Of a stretch of 44,164 nt of DNA, positions 17,935 through 27,095 are shown one piece after another. Within the stretch, counting starts at the first letter, position 1; every line of letters begins with the position of its first letter. The notes beneath the pieces are model-generated. The model worked only from the letters and a program-made list of their open reading frames with translations. It was not told the DNA's origin and did not search any database. The position numbers and the translations under genes were made by a program. This DNA comes from Acidimicrobiia bacterium (lineage in GTDB: Bacteria > Actinomycetota > Acidimicrobiia > Spongiisociales > UBA5794): NCBI GenBank assembly GCA_030066875.1, contig JASJAS010000003.1, positions 1 to 44,164 on the forward strand, read 5' to 3'.

Positions 17935-20900
17935 CTACCGCCGGTCGAGCGGATAGCCCCGGCCGGCGGTTGCGGTTACCAACGCACACCCAAAGGCCAT
18001 CAACAGTGCGCCCCACATGGCGAACCAGACCAGGTTGAGCCCGGTCACCGGCAGTCCCACCTGGAAGCCGAAGTGGGCGTCGAGGACACTGCTTCCTTCC
18101 GTCAGGTCGAGCATCGTGTGCAGATCGGCAACGCCGTCACGATCCGAAGTGGCCAAGAATCCCTCAGGAATGCTGCCTCGGTCTAGTTCAACCAGATACT
18201 CCCCGGGCAACAGCGAGCCAAACCCGTAGTACCCGTCGGGCCCCGATTCGGCGATCCCCACCAGAATGCCCAGCTCGTCGTAGAGGTTGACAAGCACACC
18301 GGGTATCCCGCCTTCTCCGCTATCAATAGACCCATCACCATCGCGGTCGTGCCAAATCATGGCGTTGATTTCGAGCAGCAGCGCAAGACCGATGTCAACG
18401 CTCTCGGCCTCGCCCATGGCCACGGTCACCGAGGTCATCTCCTCCGTGGTGAGTGCCATCTCCAAGGGGACTGAAGCCGGGTCGGCCGTCACGACGTATT
18501 CGCCGGGTGGCAGTGAAGAGATCTCCCAGTTGCCGAAAGCATCCGAGGATGCCGATACCACCACGGGAGCGGTGCCGTCCAGCCAGGTGGTCACGACGTT
18601 GACACCGGCGATTCCGACCTCAGACGCTCCGATGGCGCCGTCGCCATCTCGATCGTTCCAGACCCGCCCGCTCAGAACGGCGTTGCCGACCACGGCAAAG
18701 TCGATGTCGCTTTCGAATGTGCCGGTGCCAAGTGTGAACTGAGTCGTACCAGGCTCACCCCCATCGCGGTCGCTGTTTGCAGTCGACCCCTCGGGCAGAG
18801 TGGTTTCGTCAACGATCGCGTCATAGAACCCGGATGGGAGACCCGGAATCAGGTAGCTCCCAGATCCGTCGGCAGTGGCGACAAAACGGACATCGTCCCC
18901 TCCTCCTGCGGTGTCATCGACACCGAAGTAGGTCACGTCGATGTTGACATCCGGAACTCCGGGCTCGCCGGCATCGGCTATTCCATCCCGGTTGACATCC
19001 CACCAGACTGTGCCGCCGACAGAACTGCTGCCGCGGTACCCGAACTCGACGGCCGTGGATCCGCCCAGGTCGTCGAGAGTCAGGGTGGTCTCGCCGTCGA
19101 CGGTCCCGTCCGGATCTGCCGATTGGGCAACGCCGGGGGGAAGACCGGTTTCGTCAACCGTGATCCGGTAGTCACCGGGCGGCAGATGATCGAAGACGTG
19201 GATGCCGGCTCCGACTGAGGAGACGCCAAAAGCGGCGTCGTCTCCATTGCCTGCAACTCCGTCGAATCCGGCCCAATCAACCTGCACGCCGAGGCCTTCG
19301 AGGCCCGGCTCACTTGTGCCAATGATTCCGTTCCCGTCGAGGTCCCACCACAAGGTCGCTTCCACGGAGCTCTGGCCGGCGTAGCCAAAGTCGGCTGTGT
19401 TGTAGCTATTCCCCGTTGCCAGGCCGACTACCTCGATCTCCTCGTCATGGTTGCCGTCCTCGTCGCCGCTATTGACCAGACCCGCCGGCACGCCTCCGGT
19501 GACGGCAACCCGGTAGCTCCCGGCGGGGAGACCAGAGACCACGTACGAGCCAGCAGCGTCGGTCGTATGCACCGGCAACACCACGTCGTCAGCTCCTCCC
19601 CGGATGCCGTCGGCGCCGTACCACGTAACTGTCAGCTCGACGGTCTCCAGTCCCGGCTCGGGGACCCCTGCAAGGCCGTCTCCATCGAGATCGAGCCAAA
19701 CTAGATCGCCGATGCTTGCAGATCCGGCGTACCCAAAGTCGGCACTGTCGTGACTGGCTCCGTCGCCGAGCACAACGGAGGTGTGCGAATCGAGGTCTGC
19801 ATCCTCATCGTGACTGTTCCCAGCCGCGGTGACGATATGGCCGGTAACAGTCACCTCGTACCGGCCGGGAGGAAGACTGTGCAACGAATAGTCACCGGAT
19901 GAGTCAGTCGCGACGTCGTACGTCTGATCGTCGGCGGTCGCCATCGTCCCGTCGGGGCCCTCCCACACGATCTCGAGAGTCTGCGCAACCAGCCCGGGCT
20001 CCGCAGGATCCTGCGTTCCGTTCCCGTCGAGGTCCAGCCAGACCAAGTCGCCGATCTGCCCCGAGCCTCTATACCCGAAGTCGGCGGTGCGATGACTCGT
20101 CACCGGGTTCAGGGTCACGTTGGTGCGGTCGTCGAGGGTCCCGTCCGCGTCGAAGACGGCGACCATTCCGGCGGGGAGAGTCGCCACATCTATGGCCACG
20201 ACGTAGTCGCCGGCCGGCAAGCCGCCGAGCAAGTAGTGACCGGTCATGGTTGTGGTGATGGGGAAGGACTCATCGTCGAGGGTGCCGAAGGTTGCATCGG
20301 GCCCGTCCCATTGGAGGTCGATGGTCACTCCCCCGAGGCCGTATTCGTCCACGCCAAGCACCCCGTCGGAATCACGATCGAACCAAACAGTGTCCCCCAC
20401 CGACGCCTGGCCCACATAGCCGAAGTCCTGATCGCTGTTGTGCTCTGCGGGACCCAGGACGAGGTAAGCCGTGTGCGGGGTACCGGTCCCGTCCGAGTCC
20501 GAGGTGGGCACAAGACCTAGGGGGACGGTGCCCGGATCGATGGTCAACCGGTACCCTCCGTCGGGGAGACCGCTGAACGAGTAGTTGCCATCGATGTCCG
20601 TCGCAGTGGACAGCGTCACATCGTCGCCGGTGCCCGCCAGACCATCGACTCCGTTCCACACCAGGCCGACGTCGACACCGGGGATCCCGGGCTCTGCTGC
20701 GTCCTGCACCCCATCGATGCTCAAGTCCAGCCAAACGAGGTCACCAATCGAACCTGTCCCGTTGTAGCCGAAGTCGGCATCCAGATAGATCACGGCGTCT
20801 CCGAGGCCGTTGACTGCGCTGGTGCCGTCGAGCGGGCCGTTGTCATCATGGGTGAGGGCCATGCCCGCCGGGGCACCGCCGATGACGGCAACGACGTAGT

Positions 20901-23900
20901 CCCCCTGTGGCAGATCAGTGAACAGGTAGCTGCCGGTGGCGTCGGTGGTGGTCGTGAAGAGGAGGTCGTCGGCGTTGCCGGGAACTCCGTCGATCCCGGC
21001 GTAGGTCAGCGCGATATCGACACCGGGAATCCCGGGTTCACCTACATCGATGACCCCATCGGCATCCATGTCCCACCAGACCCGGTCACCGATGGAGGCC
21101 GTCCCCTGGTAGCCGAAGTCGCCGATCGCAAACACTTCGCCGTTGCTCAGGTTGATGACGACCGACGAATCCCCGCCACCGTCGGCGTCCCAGGTGTTGA
21201 CCGCCGCCGCCGGCAGACCGCCGAGCACGTCGAGCTGGTACTCACCTGAGGGCAGGTTGTCGAAGAGGTAGAACCCGCCTATCCCAGTTGACGTCAAGAA
21301 CAACTCGTCGTCGCCACCGCCCAACACTCCATCTTCGCCCGGCCAAGTCAGCTGCAACGGCACGCCGTAGAGCCACGGTTCGGTCGGGTCGATGTCGCCC
21401 ATGCCGTCTTTGTCGAGCCAGACCAGATCACCGATCGAGCCGGTACCGGCGTAGCCGAAGTCGGCACCGGACTCGTTCTCGGCACCGGCCAACAGGAACC
21501 CGCTGGTGTTCGGGGTGGCAATGCCGTCGGCATCGAAGGTCGGGTTCATCCCACTAGGAAGGGTGCCGGTATCGACCTCTACCTCGTACAGCCCGGCCGG
21601 GAGATCGCTCAGCAGATAGGCACCGGACCCGTCTGTCGCAGTGGTGTAGGCAATGTCGTCTCCGTTGCGAATGCCGTCGAGCCCGAGCCAGTTGGCGGTG
21701 ACCGTGACGCCTTCGAGACCGTATTCGCTGCCGTCGACCGCTCCATCTGCGTCGATATCGAACCAGATGGTGTCCCCGATGGACCCGGTTCCGGTGTACC
21801 CGAAGTCGACGTCGACGTTGCTTTCAGCCTCGCCGAGCACCCCCGACCAGACATGGTCGACAGTCGGGTCGAGGTTGTAACTGGGCACCAAGCCGGCCGG
21901 GATGTCGGTGTCGTCGACGAGGACGGTGTAGACGCCGCCGGGCAGCTGATCGCGGCCGTAGGATCCGTCCCCGGCAGTAACCCCGGCGAACACCTCATCG
22001 TCACCGGTTCCCAGGGCTCCGTCCGGACCGTGGTAGGTGATGGTTACACCGACGCCGGCCAGCGGCGGCTCCCCGACGTCGAAAACTCCGTTGTTGTTCA
22101 CGTCGAACCAAACGAGATCGCCGAGCTCTGCAAGATCCAATTCGACCGAGACGACGTCGGCCGGGGTTGCGGTGTAGTGCCGGTAATCGTGACCCTCGGC
22201 GATGCGCTGCGCCTCGGGGACGCCGTAGTAGCCGGTGATGTCGGCGGTGTTGACCAGTTCGGCCCCACCCGGGTTCTCGTCGTTCCAGTCGAGAGTCGGT
22301 GACGTGGTGAACTCATAGTCGAGAGCAACCGACGTACCCGCCGCCAGCGGTCCCGGAATAGTCCAGGTGATCGTACGCAGGCCGGGATCCCATACGCCGC
22401 CACCGAAGATCGAGGTCGGGTCGGATACGTTGTCGGGAATCTGATCGACGACTATCACGTCGTAGGCCGGGGCGACGTACAAACCGGAGTCGTTGCTGAC
22501 CACCAGCGTGTAATACAAGGTCTGACCGGGTTGGGCCCGGCGGTAATCGCTATCGCCGATCTGTCCGGCCACCCGTTTGTCGATGGCAAGATCGGGTTCA
22601 ATGAGGCGGACGGAAGACTCGACCGGACCCGTGGCTACATGGAAGGGACCTGTGGTGTAGCCGGGATCGCTCGGGAGAAGATCGACTGTGTTGCCGTAGA
22701 TGGTCGCCTGATTCGTCGGCAAGTCGCCGGCAACCCCCACATCCGCAACGTAAGCGTCATAGGTGATTGTGAAGATACGGGTTTCGGTGGCCGGTTGGTC
22801 GATGTCTCCCAGGAAGAACGACGTCGTCTGCCCGGACTGGTACACGTTCTCGACGCTGATCCCCGGGGAGCAGGTTCCGGCACCCATGGCACACGAGACG
22901 GCATCGATACCAATGAACACCATGTCGGCAGGCAACACGTCGAGAATGGTGGCGTCGTACATGATCATGCCGGCGGGCACGGTCACGGCGAGCGAGTACG
23001 AGACTTCCTCTCCGATGGTGGCGCTGGTCGGAATGACGGATTTAGCCATCGACAGCAGCGGCGACACAAGGGTGGCAAGATCGTTGGCTTGATAACCCGG
23101 GCCGGCGATACGCTCTCCGCCGACCGGCCCCGAGAGCGAGGTAGCCGTCACGGCGACTGTGTTGGTAAACACCGAACTGACGACAACCGGGTTGTCGACG
23201 GCCACCCAGTAGGTCAGCGTCAGCGGAGCCCCAGGTTCTTGCGATGGCACGGTCCACGTAATCGTGCCTCCGATGCCGTTTCCCGGCGTCGGGTCGGCCA
23301 CCCAGGCGCCGCCGTCGTTGATCGTCGTCGGCGTCAGCCCTTCGGGAACGGTGTCCACCACGATGACGTCATGGGCTGTGGACACGTTGGGAAGACCGGT
23401 GTTGCCGACGTCAAGGGAGTACTGGACCGTTTCGCCGCCGATGACAACGCCGTCGTTGCCGTAGCTGTCGGTGCTCGACTTGTCGATGGTGATCAACGGT
23501 TCGACAACGGTGGTGGTGACTGTCGCTTCCAGGTCGCTCTCGACGCCGGCCTGGTCGAACCAGGTGAATTCGGGGGTGTTGCCGATGACCGTGCCTCGGC
23601 TGTTGGTGGGGATGTCGAGAACCCTCCCAACGACGGTCAAGTTGAGGGTGTCGAGGCCGCTGCCGGGAGCGTTGGTGTAGGAGGGAGCCGGCCAGGTGAC
23701 AGTGACACTGTCGGCAGCCGCGTCCTCCACCCGGCTGACCGCTTCCTCCCCGGTGAAGGTGTGGCTCGACGAGACCAGGTCGAGGTTGACCGGCAGATCG
23801 TCGAACAGGTCCGCGTTGTAGACCGTCGTCCCTTCAGGGATGGTGACGGTGATGGTGTAGGTGATCAGTTCACCGATCGCCGCCTGCCAGATGAGGTCGT

Positions 23901-25512
23901 TGCCGGCCTCGCCGACCCCCGTGAGTTGCGCGTGGCTGATGGTCGGGTCGGCAGTGACCACGTTTGATATGTCGTCCGCGGCCTGGGTGTTTTGGGTGCC
24001 AACGGCGGGGTCGATATTGCTCACCGGGACGTGGGTGAATGTTCCCGAGCCGTTGTTTGTGGCCGACGTGAAGGACCGCACCCCGGCCCGGTTCTCTAGG
24101 TTCTGCTTCGGGGAGATTCCCGGTGGGATCGTGACGTCGTATGTCCTGATGACGGCTGCGCCCGCTGGAACGCTGAAGACCGCAGGGCCGGTCCATTCGA
24201 TTCGGTTAGCCCCGTCAACACAAACCCCGCCGTCGCTGATGGCAGAGACGTTGCTGCTACAGGTCGCAAACCATACCGGCAGCAGATCCCAGACCTCGAC
24301 GTTGTCGGCAGCGATGTCGCCTGTGTTGGTCACCTTGATTTGGTAGGTGACGACGTCTCCCTGCATGACCTGGACGCCATCGACGTTGTCCCCGCCCCCG
24401 ACCGGAGTCCCGTTGAGTGCCCATACACCTTTGAGCAGATCGAGCTCCGGCTCGAGCACTTCGGCGCGGGCTGATGCGCTGGCTCCGAACGAACCGCCCG
24501 ACGTGTTGGTATGGCTGGCGTCGACCGCGTTGGCCACGGTCTGCCCCGACGCCGTAGATCCCGGGTTGGTGATCGTGGTCGAGTAGACGATCTCGAGTCG
24601 GGAGTCTGCGGCGACGTCTCCGGCACCGTCGCCGACATTCCAGCTGAGTGACGTGTCCCCGGGCCCGTTGGCAGACCCGTCGATGTCGCCGATCGGCACC
24701 GTGTTGCCCGCACCCGGCGCCCAGGTGTCGCCGGCGGTGAATACTTGACCGACTGGTATGACATCCGAGATCGTTGTGCCGCGGGTGGCCACGCCCGAGG
24801 GATAGTCGATCGCGATACGCCAACAGACCTGGTCTCCAATGCGATAGCCGTCGCCCTGGATGGGTTGCCAGTCGAGGCCCGTGCCGTCGCCACACACTGC
24901 CGGCGCTGTCAGTGTTCCTGGTCGGTTGGCTATCGATTTTGTCAGGCTGAACGACCCCGCGGATTGGCCGGCTGAGGAGTAGTCGTCCATCTGTGCTCCG
25001 TCGACGGTTCCGGAAAGGTGCGCCAGGTTGTTCCACGAGTCCCGAGCCAGGACCGGGCCGGCGGTGGCGAAGCCCTCCCGATAGTGGCTCCTCGTGAGGG
25101 TGGTGTAGGTGATGATGACCTGCTCGGAGGTGCCCATGTCGGGCAGGTCCCAAGCCAGCGTCCAGGTACCGTCGGAATTCTCGGTGGCCGACGTGTAGGC
25201 GGGCGACGGGGAGACTCCGCCGGGGCAGTCCGGGCTTCCCGCTCCATAGGGACACAAGCCGTCGGGCACAACATCGGTCACCGTCACCCCGGAAGCCAGG
25301 GCGACTTCCTCGTTCGTGTCGATAGTGAGAGTCCATGTACTGACCGCCCCCGCGACGATGGTGTTGTGATCCACCGTCTTCTCGACTTCGAAGGTCTCCC
25401 CCGCAGCATCGGCGATCTCGCTGCCCGGTACCAGGACTACCGCACTCAGCAGGACGACGAATGCGGCCACGGCGCGCCAAAGTCGCGTACGTGGATTCGA
25501 CGCATGCGTCAT
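17935..25512 (-). CDS. Giant (2525 aa) LPxTG cell-surface protein: signal peptide, DUF11-type repeats, about 12 SdrD_B/Cna-B-like repeats
   Basis: N-terminal signal-like stretch (LWRAVAAFVVLLSAVVLVPGSEIADAAG), DUF11-like domains, 12 repeats of the form (G/A)SIGDLVWxDxDxDG...GDYxVxVD...DFGYxG, C-terminal LPVTG + TM + basic tail (RGYPLDRR). Confidence 0.93.
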   Translation of the reverse strand: MTHASNPRTRLWRAVAAFVVLLSAVVLVPGSEIADAAGETFEVEKTVDHNTIVAGAVSTWTLTIDTNEEVALASGVTVTDVVPDGLCPYGAGSPDCPGGVSPSPAYTSATENSDGTWTLAWDLPDMGTSEQVIITYTTLTRSHYREGFATAGPVLARDSWNNLAHLSGTVDGAQMDDYSSAGQSAGSFSLTKSIANRPGTLTAPAVCGDGTGLDWQPIQGDGYRIGDQVCWRIAIDYPSGVATRGTTISDVIPVGQVFTAGDTWAPGAGNTVPIGDIDGSANGPGDTSLSWNVGDGAGDVAADSRLEIVYSTTITNPGSTASGQTVANAVDASHTNTSGGSFGASASARAEVLEPELDLLKGVWALNGTPVGGGDNVDGVQVMQGDVVTYQIKVTNTGDIAADNVEVWDLLPVWFATCSSNVSAISDGGVCVDGANRIEWTGPAVFSVPAGAAVIRTYDVTIPPGISPKQNLENRAGVRSFTSATNNGSGTFTHVPVSNIDPAVGTQNTQAADDISNVVTADPTISHAQLTGVGEAGNDLIWQAAIGELITYTITVTIPEGTTVYNADLFDDLPVNLDLVSSSHTFTGEEAVSRVEDAAADSVTVTWPAPSYTNAPGSGLDTLNLTVVGRVLDIPTNSRGTVIGNTPEFTWFDQAGVESDLEATVTTTVVEPLITIDKSSTDSYGNDGVVIGGETVQYSLDVGNTGLPNVSTAHDVIVVDTVPEGLTPTTINDGGAWVADPTPGNGIGGTITWTVPSQEPGAPLTLTYWVAVDNPVVVSSVFTNTVAVTATSLSGPVGGERIAGPGYQANDLATLVSPLLSMAKSVIPTSATIGEEVSYSLAVTVPAGMIMYDATILDVLPADMVFIGIDAVSCAMGAGTCSPGISVENVYQSGQTTSFFLGDIDQPATETRIFTITYDAYVADVGVAGDLPTNQATIYGNTVDLLPSDPGYTTGPFHVATGPVESSVRLIEPDLAIDKRVAGQIGDSDYRRAQPGQTLYYTLVVSNDSGLYVAPAYDVIVVDQIPDNVSDPTSIFGGGVWDPGLRTITWTIPGPLAAGTSVALDYEFTTSPTLDWNDENPGGAELVNTADITGYYGVPEAQRIAEGHDYRHYTATPADVVSVELDLAELGDLVWFDVNNNGVFDVGEPPLAGVGVTITYHGPDGALGTGDDEVFAGVTAGDGSYGRDQLPGGVYTVLVDDTDIPAGLVPSYNLDPTVDHVWSGVLGEAESNVDVDFGYTGTGSIGDTIWFDIDADGAVDGSEYGLEGVTVTANWLGLDGIRNGDDIAYTTATDGSGAYLLSDLPAGLYEVEVDTGTLPSGMNPTFDADGIATPNTSGFLLAGAENESGADFGYAGTGSIGDLVWLDKDGMGDIDPTEPWLYGVPLQLTWPGEDGVLGGGDDELFLTSTGIGGFYLFDNLPSGEYQLDVLGGLPAAAVNTWDADGGGDSSVVINLSNGEVFAIGDFGYQGTASIGDRVWWDMDADGVIDVGEPGIPGVDIALTYAGIDGVPGNADDLLFTTTTDATGSYLFTDLPQGDYVVAVIGGAPAGMALTHDDNGPLDGTSAVNGLGDAVIYLDADFGYNGTGSIGDLVWLDLSIDGVQDAAEPGIPGVDVGLVWNGVDGLAGTGDDVTLSTATDIDGNYSFSGLPDGGYRLTIDPGTVPLGLVPTSDSDGTGTPHTAYLVLGPAEHNSDQDFGYVGQASVGDTVWFDRDSDGVLGVDEYGLGGVTIDLQWDGPDATFGTLDDESFPITTTMTGHYLLGGLPAGDYVVAIDVATLPAGMVAVFDADGTLDDRTNVTLNPVTSHRTADFGYRGSGQIGDLVWLDLDGNGTQDPAEPGLVAQTLEIVWEGPDGTMATADDQTYDVATDSSGDYSLHSLPPGRYEVTVTGHIVTAAGNSHDEDADLDSHTSVVLGDGASHDSADFGYAGSASIGDLVWLDLDGDGLAGVPEPGLETVELTVTWYGADGIRGGADDVVLPVHTTDAAGSYVVSGLPAGSYRVAVTGGVPAGLVNSGDEDGNHDEEIEVVGLATGNSYNTADFGYAGQSSVEATLWWDLDGNGIIGTSEPGLEGLGVQVDWAGFDGVAGNGDDAAFGVSSVGAGIHVFDHLPPGDYRITVDETGLPPGVAQSADPDGTVDGETTLTLDDLGGSTAVEFGYRGSSSVGGTVWWDVNRDGIADAGEPGVPDVNIDVTYFGVDDTAGGGDDVRFVATADGSGSYLIPGLPSGFYDAIVDETTLPEGSTANSDRDGGEPGTTQFTLGTGTFESDIDFAVVGNAVLSGRVWNDRDGDGAIGASEVGIAGVNVVTTWLDGTAPVVVSASSDAFGNWEISSLPPGEYVVTADPASVPLEMALTTEEMTSVTVAMGEAESVDIGLALLLEINAMIWHDRDGDGSIDSGEGGIPGVLVNLYDELGILVGIAESGPDGYYGFGSLLPGEYLVELDRGSIPEGFLATSDRDGVADLHTMLDLTEGSSVLDAHFGFQVGLPVTGLNLVWFAMWGALLMAFGCALVTATAGRGYPLDRR

Positions 25513-25620
25513 GTCACAACCGCCTGATTGCTGATGGCTTTCGGGCTATTCCGATTCAGCTACCAGTCGGCAGGCGAGCGGGCGAGAAAAGGGCCCACAC
25601 AGGATTGACGAATCGTTGAA

Positions 25621-26214
25621 TCAACCGGCGGCCAAGCCGCGAATCAGGAAGTCGATTGAGATTTCTGCGGTCTCGTGGACCTGCTGCTTGGGATCGGCGG
25701 AGTCCATGATCGACCTTCCGGCGCCCATCACGGTCTGGAACATCAACTGGCCTGCGACATTGACCGGAAGATCGCGAAAGTCGCCGGCAGCTACCCCGTC
25801 TTCGAACACCTCCGCGAAGGCTCCCACCAAGCCGGCGTGGGCCAGTGCAATCCTGCGCTGGGTGTCTTCGCTGACCCGCATGGATTCGGTGTGGAGAATC
25901 AACCCGAGGTGATCGAGACCGACAAACTCGACAGTGCGGATGCCCAGCTCCCGCATTCGCTCGACCGGGGGTAGATCGTTCGATATCGCCTCGACTATGT
26001 CGGCGACGACAACAGGGAGTCTCTCCTCGACCAGCTGCACCAGCAGGTCTTCTGTGCTTTCGAAGTACTCGTAGAAGGTCGTGCGACCGATGCCGATGGC
26101 CGAGGCGATATCCGCATGGGTGGTATTGCGGAAACCGTGGTGGGCAAACTCCTCCAGTGCCGCATCTAACAGGGCGGTTCGAGTGTCCTCGCGGGTTGAG
26201 CGTCGCGATGTCAT
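25621..26214 (-). CDS. TetR/AcrR family regulator
   Basis: RTALLDAALEEFAHHGFRNTTHADIASAIGIGRTTFYEYFESTEDLLVQLVEE. Confidence 0.95.
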   Translation of the reverse strand: MTSRRSTREDTRTALLDAALEEFAHHGFRNTTHADIASAIGIGRTTFYEYFESTEDLLVQLVEERLPVVVADIVEAISNDLPPVERMRELGIRTVEFVGLDHLGLILHTESMRVSEDTQRRIALAHAGLVGAFAEVFEDGVAAGDFRDLPVNVAGQLMFQTVMGAGRSIMDSADPKQQVHETAEISIDFLIRGLAAG

Positions 26215-26217
26215 CAG

Positions 26218-27009
26218 CTAACGACCGTAGCGCCGGTGACTGTGGGTGAAGTCACGGATGGCCCGCAGGAAGTCAACTCGCCTGAATTCGGGCCAGTAGA
26301 CATCGACAAATGAGAACTCTGCATAGGCGGCTTGCCATAGCAAGAAGCCGGAGAGGCGGGTCTCGCCGCTGGTGCGTATCACCAGGTCCGGGTCGGGCAG
26401 ATCCGCGGAGTACATGAAGGAACCCAGAGTCTCCTTGTCGATGCGCTCTGCCATCTCGTCGGCCGGCGTGCCTTCCTCGGCGAGGCGGTTGATTAGCTCC
26501 CGCGCTGCGTCGACGATTTCTTGGCGGCCCCCATACGCAAGAGCGACGGTCACCCGTCGGTTGCCCGTGTTGCATTCGCTTTCGAGCTTCTTGGCGGCAT
26601 CGGTCAGTCGTTGCGGAAGCAAATCGAGGCTGCCGACGAACCGCACGGCAACGTCGTGGCCCTTGATTTGCTCCGGAATGCGCTCGAACAGGTCGACCAG
26701 GACGTCGTAATACGGCTCCAACTCTGCGGGCGGACGGGAGAGATTCTCGGTTGAAAGCAGCCAGCAGGTGACTGCCGGGATTTCGAGTTCGTCTGCCCAC
26801 CCGAGGAACTCGACAAACTTCTTCATCCCTTCCCGATAGCTGGCTGCATAGTCGGGAAGTCCTTCGGCGCGGGCGTAGCGGCGGTGCCCGTCGTGGATCA
26901 CACCGATATGGCGAGGGAACTTGTCCCGTTCGAGGAACTTCAGGATGCGAGCCTCGTAGATGCGATATAGCGGCTTCTTGACGAGCCTCTTTGCCTTGTT
27001 CAAGTTCAC
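26218..27009 (-). CDS. uppS: Polyprenyl (cis-prenyl) diphosphate synthase
   Basis: FPRHIGVIHDGHRRYARAEGL, ..STENLSRP..., PDLVIRTSGETRLSGFLLWQAAYAEFSFVDVYWPEF. GTG at 27009 (VNLNKAKRLVKK) preferred over the tracked 27099 start, which runs through a palindromic repeat. Confidence 0.92.
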   Translation of the reverse strand: MNLNKAKRLVKKPLYRIYEARILKFLERDKFPRHIGVIHDGHRRYARAEGLPDYAASYREGMKKFVEFLGWADELEIPAVTCWLLSTENLSRPPAELEPYYDVLVDLFERIPEQIKGHDVAVRFVGSLDLLPQRLTDAAKKLESECNTGNRRVTVALAYGGRQEIVDAARELINRLAEEGTPADEMAERIDKETLGSFMYSADLPDPDLVIRTSGETRLSGFLLWQAAYAEFSFVDVYWPEFRRVDFLRAIRDFTHSHRRYGR

Positions 27010-27033
27010 GAGACCCGAGTCTACGCACCTCCG

Positions 27034-27082
27034 GTTCTTGCGGACGTGCGGGGTGCTGTACGCCACCGTTGTCCGCAAGAAC
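27034..27082. repeat. Dispersed palindromic element, copy 5 (best copy)
   Basis: GTTCTTGCGGAC (27034-27045) and GTCCGCAAGAAC (27071-27082): perfect 12-bp inverted repeat. Confidence 0.75.
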
Positions 27083-27095
27083 GACTTAGGGGTGG

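Noticed and set aside
17864-18016. 51-aa N-terminal extension of the Ddn-like protein
   Set aside because: It overlaps the 3' end of the LPxTG gene and lacks family similarity; ATG at 17863 gives a normal start.
18060-22135. Periodic ~345-bp structure that might be read as a DNA tandem array or CRISPR-like locus
   Set aside because: The period corresponds to SdrD_B-like protein modules with divergent nucleotide sequence; no short identical repeats with uniform spacers.
22531-23967. Long plus-strand ORF (478 aa) inside the giant surface-protein gene
   Set aside because: This is antisense shadow coding in high-GC DNA; its composition is biased and there are no recognisable motifs, while the minus frame has clear repeats.
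25499-25510. 12-bp palindrome GACGCATGCGTC at the start of the giant surface-protein gene
   Set aside because: It falls within the first codons and is short enough to occur by chance; no supporting second site.
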